From an uncultured beta proteobacterium (GTDB lineage Bacteria; Pseudomonadota; Gammaproteobacteria; Burkholderiales; Burkholderiaceae_C): a DNA stretch of 33,393 bases. Position numbers and translations under genes: made by a program. Where the stretch lies: positions 1 through 33,393 of the forward strand of contig CAIPGC010000135.1 of NCBI GenBank assembly GCA_903864505.1, in the 5' to 3' direction. The number at the start of each line of letters is the position of its first letter. The first letter of the stretch is position 1. A model generated the notes under the pieces. The model saw only the letters and a program-made list of their open reading frames with translations, was not told the DNA's origin and did no database searches. This document shows, in pieces, positions 25,652 through 33,079 of this stretch.

Positions 25652-27100
25652 ATGTCGTCTCAAATTGGACTCATCGGTGTGGGATTGATGGGTGAAAACC
25701 TCGTTCTGAACATGGAAGACAAAGGGTTCACCGTTTCCATCTTTGATGTTTCAACGGAAAAGGTTGAAAAGCTCGCCTCCGGCAGGGGTCAGGGTAAGAA
25801 GATCCAGGCGTGCTACAAAGTTCAGGAACTGATCGACTCCCTGGTGCTTCCGAGAAAAGTCATGCTGATGGTTCCGGCTGGCAGGGCGGTTGACGAAATC
25901 ATCGAAGTACTCATGCCACTTCTTGCTGTGGGCGACATCATCATGGATGGGGGCAACTCCCATTTTTCGGACACAACACGGCGAACCAAAATGTTGGAGA
26001 GCAAAGGTTTGCTATATGTGGGCGTTGGCGTATCCGGCGGTGAGGAGGGCGCGTTATTGGGACCCTCGATCATGCCCGGAGGCTCGATCGCAGCCTGGGA
26101 CAGTGTCAGACCGATCTTTGAAGCGATAGCCGCCAAAGTCGATGGTGGCGTGCCCTGTTGTGACTGGATCGGACAGGAGGGTGCAGGGCATTTCGTCAAA
26201 ATGGTGCACAACGGAATTGAATATGGCGACATGCAACTCATAGGTGAGGTCTACGACATCATGCGACGGTTGCTGGGCATGACGGCAGATCAGATGCACA
26301 GAGTGTTCGCTGGGTGGAACGAGGGAGAGCTCAACAGCTATTTGATAGAAATTACCAGAGACATTCTTGCGGTGAAAGAGGACGATGGCAGTCCCTTGCT
26401 GGACAAAATCCTGGATAAGGCAGGCCAAAAAGGCACTGGCAAGTGGACAGTGGTGACAGCGCTGGAGCTTGGCGCCCCGCTTACCCTCATTACTGAATCG
26501 GTATTCGCCCGCGTGCTCTCCTCCATGAAAGATGAGAGAGTGCTCGCTTCCAGAGTGCTGACGGGTCCATCGCCCCGCTTTGCTGGCAACCGGGAAGCGT
26601 TCGCGCATTCGCTGGGGAAAGCGCTGTACACAGCAAAAGTCATTTCGTATACGCAGGGGTACCAGTTGATGCGCGCCGCAGCGATGGAGTACGGCTGGCA
26701 ATTGAACTATGGCGGCATCGCTCTGATTTGGCGCGGTGGTTGCATCATTCGTTCTGCGTTTCTCGGGAAAATTAAGGACGCCTTTGATTCCGACCCGGAG
26801 CTTGAGAATCTGCTGTTGGCCCCATTCTTTGGCGAAGCGATCGCTCGGTCACAGCAAGCGTTGAGAGAGGTGTTGTGCGAGGCAGTCAAAAATGGCATAC
26901 CAACACCGGCCATGTCGGCCGCATTGGCCTATTACGATGGTTACCGTTGCGCTAGTCTTCCGGCAAATCTTCTGCAAGCGCAGCGCGATTTTTTTGGTGC
27001 CCACCAGTATGAGCGCGTGGATCAACCGCGCGGGACCTATTTTCACTCCGATTGGAGCGGTCGAGGCGGCGGCACGGCTTCAACGGTTTATTCCGCCTGA
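25652..27100 (+). CDS. gnd: 6-phosphogluconate dehydrogenase (decarboxylating)
   Basis: Oxidative decarboxylation of 6-phosphogluconate to ribulose 5-phosphate. The 482-residue protein has the Rossmann start GLIGVGLMGENLVLN, the substrate signature GVSGGEEGALLGPSIMPGG, the catalytic-lysine segment GAGHFVKMVHNGIEYGDMQL and the C-terminal GAHQYERVDQPRGTYFHSDW. The cofactor loop after the second strand reads D32-V33-S34, where NADP enzymes have N-R-T/S, which hints at NAD preference. A Gly-rich tail extends past the usual end. ATG 25652 has GGGGAAG upstream. No zwf or pgl is nearby. Codon use looks lower in GC than the cox region by eye. Confidence 0.95.
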   Translation: MSSQIGLIGVGLMGENLVLNMEDKGFTVSIFDVSTEKVEKLASGRGQGKKIQACYKVQELIDSLVLPRKVMLMVPAGRAVDEIIEVLMPLLAVGDIIMDGGNSHFSDTTRRTKMLESKGLLYVGVGVSGGEEGALLGPSIMPGGSIAAWDSVRPIFEAIAAKVDGGVPCCDWIGQEGAGHFVKMVHNGIEYGDMQLIGEVYDIMRRLLGMTADQMHRVFAGWNEGELNSYLIEITRDILAVKEDDGSPLLDKILDKAGQKGTGKWTVVTALELGAPLTLITESVFARVLSSMKDERVLASRVLTGPSPRFAGNREAFAHSLGKALYTAKVISYTQGYQLMRAAAMEYGWQLNYGGIALIWRGGCIIRSAFLGKIKDAFDSDPELENLLLAPFFGEAIARSQQALREVLCEAVKNGIPTPAMSAALAYYDGYRCASLPANLLQAQRDFFGAHQYERVDQPRGTYFHSDWSGRGGGTASTVYSA

Positions 27101-27123
27101 GTTGGCATTCGCGAGGACTTTCT

Positions 27124-27774
27124 ATGGCTGCCCTTGTCAAAATTGATTTTGTCTCTGATGTCTCGTGCCCGTGGTGTGCAATCGGTTTGGCGGCGCTCGA
27201 AGCAGCGTTACAGCGCGTTGGGGCGCAGGTCAGGGCGGAGTTGCATTTCCGTCCGTTTGAACTCAATCCACAAATGGGGCAGGAGGGGCAAGACATAACG
27301 GAACATCTGACGCAGAAATATGGTTCGACACCCAGTCAGCAACTGCAGGCGCGCGAACACATTCGTCAACGCGGTGCGGAAATCGGGTTTGTCTTTCGGA
27401 TAGAGGGTCGTGATCGCATTTACAACACCTTCGACGCGCACCGCCTCCTGCACTGGTCTGCCTTGGAGGGTGAGGGAAAGCAGGCAGCGCTCAAGCGAGC
27501 GTTGTTGAAGGCGTATTTCACGGATGGCGAGAATCCTTCGTCGCACACCGTATTGGTCCGTTTGGCTGATTCGGTAGGACTCAGCTCAGAGCGCGCAATT
27601 GCCATTTTGGCCAGCGACGAATTTGCCGCCGATGTGCGGCAGGAGCAACAGTTTTATCTGCAAGCCGGAATCCACTCGGTACCGGCCGTGATCATCAATG
27701 ACCGGCACCTGATCTCTGGTGGCCAACCGGTGGAGGTATTCGAGCAGGCGCTGCGCCAGATAGCGGACGCATGA
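27124..27774 (+). CDS. DsbA/FrnE-family thiol oxidoreductase
   Basis: A 216-residue cytoplasmic thioredoxin-fold protein (no signal peptide) of the FrnE/DsbA group. The active-site CPWC lies at residues 15-18 in SDVSCPWCAIG, the helical insertion contains NTFDAHRLLHW, and the cis-proline loop is HSVPAVIINDRHLISGGQP, all family hallmarks. Members act as disulfide oxidoreductases or glutathione-linked isomerases; the substrate is not evident. It follows gnd by 23 bases with GAGG before the ATG, and overlaps the next gene by ATGA. Confidence 0.9.
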   Translation: MAALVKIDFVSDVSCPWCAIGLAALEAALQRVGAQVRAELHFRPFELNPQMGQEGQDITEHLTQKYGSTPSQQLQAREHIRQRGAEIGFVFRIEGRDRIYNTFDAHRLLHWSALEGEGKQAALKRALLKAYFTDGENPSSHTVLVRLADSVGLSSERAIAILASDEFAADVRQEQQFYLQAGIHSVPAVIINDRHLISGGQPVEVFEQALRQIADA

Positions 27775-28712
27775 GCAAACCGTGTGATCCCAAAGCGCAG
27801 ACTCCGATCCCGTGCGTCCTGAGCGCCAGCGAAACTGCTGCACGGACGCCCTATCTTGAACTGGTTCGCGAAATTGAATTGCTTCTGTGGGACGATTCGG
27901 TAGAAGTCCCGGCGCGACTGGTTCAGCGACTACCCGGCGCAGGCAGCCTGTTCGTCATGCCGGCAATGGACAGACACATTGCAATCACCAAACTCATTAC
28001 ATTTACCCCCGCAAATGCGGGTACGAACCGGGCCACGATCCAAGGAGATGTGGTCGTGTTTGACATTGCCAGTGGCCAGCGTCGGCTGATCCTGGACGGG
28101 CCAACGGTTACTGCTCGCCGCACTGCAGCAGTCTCGTTGCTGGCAGCACAGTTGCTGGCGCCGAACAAGTCCGGCCCACTCCTGATCGTTGGTGCCGGGG
28201 CGCAGGGGTTGGCGCATCTGGAAGCATTTGCGCAGGGACTCGGTGTGACCGAGGTTTACATTGCGTCGCGCGCCGATGCGAGCGCCCAAGCGCTGGCATC
28301 GCGTGCACGCGTGCAAGGCATAGATGCCCGCGTTGTGTCGGACCCCAACGCTGCTCTGTCCGACTGCCCTCTGGTGGTCATTTGCACGCCGGCCCAGGCT
28401 GTGGTGCTGGATGGCACGCCTCGCGCCGATGCGTTTCTGGCCGCCGTCGGGTCCTTTACACCCACCATGGTCGAGCTCGGTTCAAACCTGTGCCAGCATA
28501 CTGCTCGGCACGGCTTGATAGCGGTGGACACCCGGCACGCCATTGCCGAAGCCGGCGACTTGCTACAAGCCGGGCTGGATGTGGGCTTGATGCCCACGCT
28601 AAGCGACCTGGTGCGCGGTGACCCTGTCGGTCCACGCGGCCCGGTACTATTCAAGAGTTGCGGTTGGGCCGGGTGGGATCTGGCTGCGGCACGAGCAGCT
28701 ATGCGCTATTGA
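27771..28712 (+). CDS. Ornithine cyclodeaminase/mu-crystallin family reductase
   Basis: A 313-residue NAD(P)-binding protein. A central Rossmann motif LLIVGAGAQGLAHLEAF (about residues 140-156) follows the conserved TAARRTAA-like segment TVTARRTAAVSLLAA. The sequence most resembles the delta-1-pyrroline/piperideine-2-carboxylate reductases of Burkholderiales, which reduce cyclic imino acids to proline or pipecolate, rather than true ornithine cyclodeaminase. It is translationally coupled to the FrnE-like gene (ATGA). The C-terminus GWAGWDLAAARAAMRY is intact and converges on a truncated acetyltransferase. Confidence 0.87.
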   Translation: MSKPCDPKAQTPIPCVLSASETAARTPYLELVREIELLLWDDSVEVPARLVQRLPGAGSLFVMPAMDRHIAITKLITFTPANAGTNRATIQGDVVVFDIASGQRRLILDGPTVTARRTAAVSLLAAQLLAPNKSGPLLIVGAGAQGLAHLEAFAQGLGVTEVYIASRADASAQALASRARVQGIDARVVSDPNAALSDCPLVVICTPAQAVVLDGTPRADAFLAAVGSFTPTMVELGSNLCQHTARHGLIAVDTRHAIAEAGDLLQAGLDVGLMPTLSDLVRGDPVGPRGPVLFKSCGWAGWDLAAARAAMRY

Positions 28713-28836
28713 TTCGATAACTGCCTGCGCAATCAAGTTCCATGTCCCAGAACTCCGAAATATCATGCGAATTGAGCTCCAGCATGTGCCGAATCGGGAG
28801 CCGGTCAGCACGATTGGCGATGCGAACTTCAATCAT
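28699..28836 (-). pseudogene. Truncated GNAT acetyltransferase (N-terminal remnant)
   Basis: An open frame of 45 codons with AAGGAG six bases before its ATG, so it looks like a genuine gene start. It encodes MIEVRIANRADRLPIRHMLE then LNSHDISEFWDMELD, which resembles the first helices of GNAT acetyltransferases. Family members are about 140-170 residues; here the frame stops after GSYRINSA, opposite the last codons of the convergent reductase gene, and no continuation appears in other frames. The ATG overlaps the stop of the upstream oxygenase gene by eight bases, so the intact ancestor was the last gene of that operon. A deletion or recombination junction near 28712-28727 is inferred. Confidence 0.6.
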
Positions 28837-29668
28837 ATTCATCTCCTTGGAGAATTTCCAGGTGGCGGTCAGTGCACCACCGCCCTGAATCCGGGCACAC
28901 GCTGGCGGGAGCACCGTTCAGCCACATTTGCTCTTCATTCACTGGCAGTGGGGTTGCAGTGTCAATGTCGAACTCAATCCGAAGTGCTTGCGCCATGTAG
29001 GTATTCTCAACAGGAAACTCCCATGTCAGGAATACTTGGGTGCAATCCTGGTCTGAAGGGAAGTCCACTACATTAAATCCGCTACTGCGACGTGAAATGA
29101 CGGCATGTGGCTGACCGGTATCGAATACCACAGCCGTACCTCTGACCAAGGGGATTCGATGACCAGTAGCGGGGAAATGTAAATCCTGACCACGGTCTTC
29201 GCTCAGGAAGAGATTGCAAAATGCCATGCCACCATAGTGTGCTCCGTCATGGTGGTATTTCGCACCTCGGCAGGCCATGAGTGCTACGTCACTGGTGGCA
29301 AGCAAATCATGCAGGCCAAGTGTGCGAGTCCAGTCAGATACCGAACGCACGCACCGCTTGCAATCAGGCCAGCGTGAACGTGCTCGCGCCAATGACAATG
29401 TATCGACATCTCCGGGTTTCAGTTGCAAGCGCGAAGACACGTCCCTCTTCCAGTCCGCTGCCAACCATGCTGGGGGTGGAGGCACGTCAAGCGTGGCGGA
29501 CAGTACAACATCACTCACGCTTCGACTGCGGATAGCATCGCCACTCCAAAAGTACGAGATCAGCAGGTCTCGTTTGCTATCGGGTACAGAGGTTTGGTTC
29601 ATCGAAACCAGTGCATTCAAACTACCCGGCATCCAGGAGTCGACCACGAACTGCGTCGGACATGGCAT
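28829..29668 (-). CDS. Fe(II)/2-oxoglutarate dioxygenase-like protein
   Basis: A 279-residue protein not matched to a named enzyme. The centre holds a double-stranded beta-helix pattern: YHHDGAHYGG (HxD iron ligands), then NLFLSEDRGQDLHFP, the strand IPLVRGTAVVFDTG, and QPHAVISRRS with the distal histidine and an arginine that could bind 2-oxoglutarate. The N-terminus FVVDSWMPGSLNAL resembles the first strand of prolyl-4-hydroxylase-like oxygenases. The ATG at 29668 has AGGAG only one base away, while an out-of-frame ATG five bases later has ideal spacing but ends after 13 codons, so the start is uncertain. It sits 21 bases after the MAPEG gene and overlaps the GNAT remnant. Confidence 0.6.
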   Translation of the reverse strand: MPCPTQFVVDSWMPGSLNALVSMNQTSVPDSKRDLLISYFWSGDAIRSRSVSDVVLSATLDVPPPPAWLAADWKRDVSSRLQLKPGDVDTLSLARARSRWPDCKRCVRSVSDWTRTLGLHDLLATSDVALMACRGAKYHHDGAHYGGMAFCNLFLSEDRGQDLHFPATGHRIPLVRGTAVVFDTGQPHAVISRRSSGFNVVDFPSDQDCTQVFLTWEFPVENTYMAQALRIEFDIDTATPLPVNEEQMWLNGAPASVCPDSGRWCTDRHLEILQGDEYD

Positions 29669-29689
29669 TCTCCTGGCGAAGGACAGCAG

Positions 29690-30088
29690 TCAGCTATGCA
29701 TGATTATGCGCACGATGCCGTAGGCAGCAGCAAGCCACAGCAGAGTAAAAGCGATCATGGAGAGAACAAATGCCGGCTCGCGTTTGGCAGGCTCGTGCTG
29801 GTAGGCGAGGGCGTACCAGATTCTCGAAGCCAGCCATACGGTGCCCAGCATCGCAGCACCCCGGTCACTGATGAACGCTGCATTCACCCATAGGGCGGGT
29901 AGCACGATCGCGGCATTTTCCAGGGTATTCATTTGAATGCGGTAGGCGCGCTCAAACATTTCGTGTCCGCTGATCGCTGGGGCCTTGATGCCATAGCGCC
30001 CCCGGGCTCTGCCGACATGAACTCCGGTAGCGAGCATCAGCAGGCAGATCATCAGAGTTACCAGGGAAGTGAGAGGAAATGTAATCAA
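29690..30088 (-). CDS. MAPEG family membrane protein
   Basis: A 132-residue membrane protein of the MAPEG family (microsomal glutathione transferase/leukotriene synthase relatives). Four hydrophobic segments are visible and the loop ERAYRIQMNTLENAAIVLPA is the family signature, including the Arg and Asn-x-x-Glu pattern. Bacterial members are often glutathione-dependent detoxification proteins. A TTG at 30088 is chosen because GGAG lies exactly six bases upstream; an earlier TTG (30100) overlaps that ribosome site. It lies 17 bases after the ferredoxin reductase gene on the same strand. Confidence 0.82.
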   Translation of the reverse strand: MITFPLTSLVTLMICLLMLATGVHVGRARGRYGIKAPAISGHEMFERAYRIQMNTLENAAIVLPALWVNAAFISDRGAAMLGTVWLASRIWYALAYQHEPAKREPAFVLSMIAFTLLWLAAAYGIVRIIMHS

Positions 30089-30097
30089 GTCTTGCTC

Positions 30098-30115
30098 CAA
30101 TAAGTCTACTTCACC
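30098..30115. repeat. Inverted repeat, copy at reductase stop
   Basis: An 18-base sequence (CAATAAGTCTACTTCACC) covering the end of the reductase gene and its TAG stop. Its reverse complement recurs at 31720-31739 with a two-base insertion, so the pair brackets the ferredoxin and reductase genes. Confidence 0.6.
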
Positions 30116-31341
30116 AGCAACGTGCCGAGGTCAAAACCGGGGTCAGATGCCTGTGTGGTTGTGGGTGATACACCTGCATCCAGCAGTTTGCGCGCCTGGA
30201 GGTGGTCTTTGACAGCGTTGACGCTGTCCGCAGCGACCAGGCGGTTCGCCTTAAAGTGGTACACGCTGAAAGCGCCGGCTTGCATGTCCCCACGTACAAC
30301 CCATTGGTCAGCACCATCAGACAAGCCTGCCATTTGCAGCTTTTTGTCGTATTGGTCACTCCAGAACCATGGAGTGGCTGCAAATGGACGCTCCTGCCCC
30401 ATCAGGGCAGCCGCCACCGACTTTCCCTGCTCGGTCGCGTTCTGTACCGACTCCAGTCGCAGCAGACTTCCATCGGCGAGGCGGCGTGCCGTGCAGTCAC
30501 CGGCTGCCATGATGTGGGGGTCAGTGGTGTGGCCGCATGCATCCACCACAATTCCCCTGTCGCATTCCAGGCCGGCACTGCGGGCCAACTGATCGTTGGC
30601 GGTTACGCCCACCCCCACCACCACCAATCTGGCCGGAAGTGCGGTTCCATCGCCCAGAAGTACGCCCGACACTGCACCCTGATTGTCTGTTTCCATTGCA
30701 ACAATCAGAGTTCCCAGTCGCAGATCGACCCCGTGGCCACGGTGCAGTTGGGCATACCAGTCAGACAATACAGGAGTCAGTACCCGCCCAAGCAGTCGGG
30801 GGGCGGCCTCCAGTACCGTCACACGCAATCCCTTTTTGCGCGCCGATGCAGCGACTTCGAGGCCGATGAAACCACCTCCGACCACCACTACCGGTTTCTG
30901 CTCTTGCAGGCAGAGGGCAAGACGATCCGAGATGGCGCTGGCATCGTCGCGTGAGCGTAGCGGCAACACGCCCTGGGCTTGTCCTCCCGGCACCGACAGG
31001 TCGCGTGGCGTGGACCCGGTTGCCAATACCAGACCGGTGTAGGCCAAGCAACTTCCATCGGCGAGGCGCACCTGTCGACCAATCCGGTCGATGGAAGTGA
31101 CTTTCGTGTGCGTGCGGAGTTGAATGTTCTTGCGTGCCAACATCTCGGGCGCGCGCATCACCAGTTGCGTGGCATCCATCTCGCCGGTCAACCAGGCCTT
31201 GGACAGAGGGGGGCGATGGTAGGGCCCATAAGGCTCATCCCCCAGCAGCGTGACCTCGCCGTCAAATCCGTTGCTGCGAAGTGCTTCGGCAGTCTGTACC
31301 CCGGCCTGCCCTGCACCGACGATGACGATGCACGAAGTCAC
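30106..31341 (-). CDS. Ferredoxin-NAD(P) reductase (putidaredoxin reductase type)
   Basis: FAD enzyme passing electrons from NAD(P)H to the neighbouring ferredoxin. The 411-residue protein has an FAD-binding motif at the N-terminus (VIVGAGQAGVQTAEALR), a second dinucleotide fold in the middle (VVVGGGFIGLEVAASARK), the FAD motif HIMAAGDCTA, and the C-terminal WFWSDQYDKKLQMAGL of rubredoxin/putidaredoxin reductases. It starts with GTG at 31341, three bases after the ferredoxin stop, with AGGA seven bases upstream. It is the third component of a class I P450 system. Confidence 0.93.
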   Translation of the reverse strand: MTSCIVIVGAGQAGVQTAEALRSNGFDGEVTLLGDEPYGPYHRPPLSKAWLTGEMDATQLVMRAPEMLARKNIQLRTHTKVTSIDRIGRQVRLADGSCLAYTGLVLATGSTPRDLSVPGGQAQGVLPLRSRDDASAISDRLALCLQEQKPVVVVGGGFIGLEVAASARKKGLRVTVLEAAPRLLGRVLTPVLSDWYAQLHRGHGVDLRLGTLIVAMETDNQGAVSGVLLGDGTALPARLVVVGVGVTANDQLARSAGLECDRGIVVDACGHTTDPHIMAAGDCTARRLADGSLLRLESVQNATEQGKSVAAALMGQERPFAATPWFWSDQYDKKLQMAGLSDGADQWVVRGDMQAGAFSVYHFKANRLVAADSVNAVKDHLQARKLLDAGVSPTTTQASDPGFDLGTLLVK

Positions 31342-31344
31342 ACC

Positions 31345-31668
31345 TTATTCCTGCGTTTCTGGCAGATGGACTACCAGACCGTCCAATGCGGGGGATGCTT
31401 TGATCTGACAGGCAAGGCGACTGTTAGGACGACGCTCGCTGCTTACATTGTCGAGCATGGCTAACTCACCTTCACTGGGGGCGGGTAGCTCGTGCGAGCG
31501 GGACTCGTCCACATAGCAGTGGCAGGTAGCGCAGGCGCAGGAACCGCCACACTCGCCCAGGATGCCGTCCACGCCGTTGGCTGTTGCGCCTTGCATCAGG
31601 CTCCAGCCGTCGGCCAGTTCAACCGTGGTGGATTGCCCGGAGGCTTCAACGTAAGTGATTTGGGCCAT
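31345..31668 (-). CDS. [2Fe-2S] ferredoxin (adrenodoxin/putidaredoxin type)
   Basis: A 107-residue one-electron carrier between the reductase and the P450. The vertebrate-type cluster motif Cx5Cx2C is present in ECGGSCACATCHCYV, with the fourth ligand in RLACQIK. Two additional cysteines lie inside the same twelve residues, which is unusual. The conserved acidic loop that docks partners follows (VDESRSHELPAPSEGE). ATG 31668 has GGAG nine bases upstream; the longer frame to 31791 overlaps the P450 and is rejected. Gap to the P450 stop is 65 bases. Confidence 0.94.
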   Translation of the reverse strand: MAQITYVEASGQSTTVELADGWSLMQGATANGVDGILGECGGSCACATCHCYVDESRSHELPAPSEGELAMLDNVSSERRPNSRLACQIKASPALDGLVVHLPETQE

Positions 31669-31719
31669 AGACGAGATCTCCAGAAACGCAAAAAGGCGCC
31701 ACCAGGGCATGGCGGCGCG

Positions 31720-31739
31720 GGTGAAAAGTAGACTTATTG
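31720..31739. repeat. Inverted repeat, copy at P450 stop
   Basis: Twenty bases spanning the P450 TAA stop. It is the reverse complement of 30098-30115 apart from two extra bases in a run of A. It lies just downstream of the P450 gene and upstream of the ferredoxin gene. Confidence 0.6.
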
Positions 31740-32909
31740 AACGGCCAGTTCCAGCACCAGAGGACTTCGGAAGGTGCTCGATGGCATCCATGGTAGCTGG
31801 TCTGCGACGCGTTTGTAGTCAGGTACCACTTTGTGAAACTGTTCAAACGCAATCTTGACAGCCAGCCGCGCGATAGCGGTTCCGAGGCAGGCGTGCAGCC
31901 CGCCGCCAAAACCCAGATGCCCTCTCGGCTTGCGGGTGATGTCGTACAAGTCCGGGTTCGGATATTGGCGTTCATCGCGGTTGCCCGAGCCATAGGCCAG
32001 ACAGACGAAGTCGCCTTCCTTCATGTTCTGGCCGTGCAGGGTGACGTCACGCATCAGGCGTCGGCGAAAGCGCTGGGCTGAGGTGTTAAAGCGCAGGCTT
32101 TCTTCAATCGCGTCGGGCAGCAACTCCGGCTTGGCCACCAAGGCTCTGCGCGCCTCGTCAAAACTGGCCATGTTGTAGGCAAACATCATCATGAAGCCGC
32201 CCAGGGATTCGACCCCGGCCATGATGAGCGTGGTGGTGGTGAGCAGCACTTCGCGGTCATCCAGCCGGTCGCCATCGACCTCGGCCAGGGCAAAGTTGCT
32301 GATCAGGTCATTGCGCGGTTCTGCGCGGCGCAGGGCAATGACTTTGCTGGCGTACTCCTGCATCCAGTTGTAGGCCGCAATGTGTTCGGGGCCCTTGGCA
32401 CGGGTGCGCGCATCGGACTGCACCATCATCACGGCGTTTTCACGCACATCGTTTTCATTCACGATGGCTTCATCGCCCATTGGCAAACCCAAGGCAGCCA
32501 TCAACACCTTCACAGTGAACTGGGAGGAAGTTTCCTTAAAGTCAAATTGCGAAACCCCACTGAGTTGCGAGAATACCTGCTTCGCTACATCGCGGATAGG
32601 TTCTTCGAGCGCCATCAGATTGCGTTTCATGAACGCATGCTGGATCAGCCCGCGCAGGCGGTCGTGTTTCGGTGGGTCTGAGCTGCCCAGGGTAGCGCCG
32701 GCACGACCGGGCAATTCAGTCATCAGATTCCCGCTGGCGCTGGAATAGGTTTCCCAGTCCTGCCCGGCGGACACGATGTCTGCATAACGCGACAGTATCC
32801 ACATCTGGGCTTCAGGGCTCCAGAAGCAAGGCTCGTTATCGCGCAGGTGTCTGTAGTAGGGGAACGGATCTGCGTCAACCGCGGGCGAGTAAGGGTCAAA
32901 AGTGAACAC
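31734..32909 (-). CDS. Cytochrome P450
   Basis: Soluble class I bacterial P450 monooxygenase. Conserved features of the 391-residue protein are the heme-binding loop FGGGLHACLG with the thiolate C341, the K-helix ExxR in IEESLRF, and GSGNRDERQYPNPDLYDITR before the heme loop. The I-helix reads IMAGVESLGG, with Glu-Ser where Asp/Glu-Thr is usual. The GTG at 32909 is preferred since GGAG is seven bases upstream; an ATG at 32984 would add 25 residues. Ferredoxin and reductase follow on the same strand, completing the electron chain. The divergent neighbour is ligA, so an aromatic acid or lignin-type ether is a plausible substrate, but this is inference. The C-terminal half is reminiscent of CYP199-like enzymes. 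Confidence 0.92.
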   Translation of the reverse strand: MFTFDPYSPAVDADPFPYYRHLRDNEPCFWSPEAQMWILSRYADIVSAGQDWETYSSASGNLMTELPGRAGATLGSSDPPKHDRLRGLIQHAFMKRNLMALEEPIRDVAKQVFSQLSGVSQFDFKETSSQFTVKVLMAALGLPMGDEAIVNENDVRENAVMMVQSDARTRAKGPEHIAAYNWMQEYASKVIALRRAEPRNDLISNFALAEVDGDRLDDREVLLTTTTLIMAGVESLGGFMMMFAYNMASFDEARRALVAKPELLPDAIEESLRFNTSAQRFRRRLMRDVTLHGQNMKEGDFVCLAYGSGNRDERQYPNPDLYDITRKPRGHLGFGGGLHACLGTAIARLAVKIAFEQFHKVVPDYKRVADQLPWMPSSTFRSPLVLELAVQ

Positions 32910-32932
32910 GTCATGGCTCCATGTTGTTGTCG

Positions 32933-32941
32933 TTTGAAGGT
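32933..32941 (+). repeat. Direct repeat TTTGAAGGT, copy 1
   Basis: Nine-base direct repeat in the P450-ligA intergenic region, 24 bases from its second copy. It may be a regulator site; it lies within about 30 bases of the preferred P450 start. Confidence 0.4.
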
Positions 32942-32956
32942 GAACTTTAAGGGAAA

Positions 32957-32965
32957 TTTGAAGGT
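32957..32965 (+). repeat. Direct repeat TTTGAAGGT, copy 2
   Basis: Second copy of the nine-base repeat at 32933-32941. The rest of the 170-base intergenic region shows no convincing promoter. Confidence 0.4.
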
Positions 32966-33079
32966 TGAGCGTTCCAGGAAACACTCTTTTGTCCGGTCAC
33001 CGAAGATGTGCCACTGTATCTTTTTCAGCGATTGCAAGATACTTCGCTCAGTTTGATCACAACTTTATGGAGATTACCT

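Noticed and set aside
25509-25688. A 59-codon plus-strand open frame ahead of gnd
   Set aside because: It overlaps the gnd start in another frame, has no ribosome site and no recognisable family.
29277-29893. Overlapping plus-strand open frames opposite the oxygenase and MAPEG genes
   Set aside because: No ribosome sites or recognisable domains; minus-strand genes carry the family motifs and spacing.
32910-32984. Upstream ATG extension of the P450
   Set aside because: Possible, but the GTG at 32909 has a well-spaced GGAG and the extra 25 residues match nothing in the P450 fold. It remains an alternative start.
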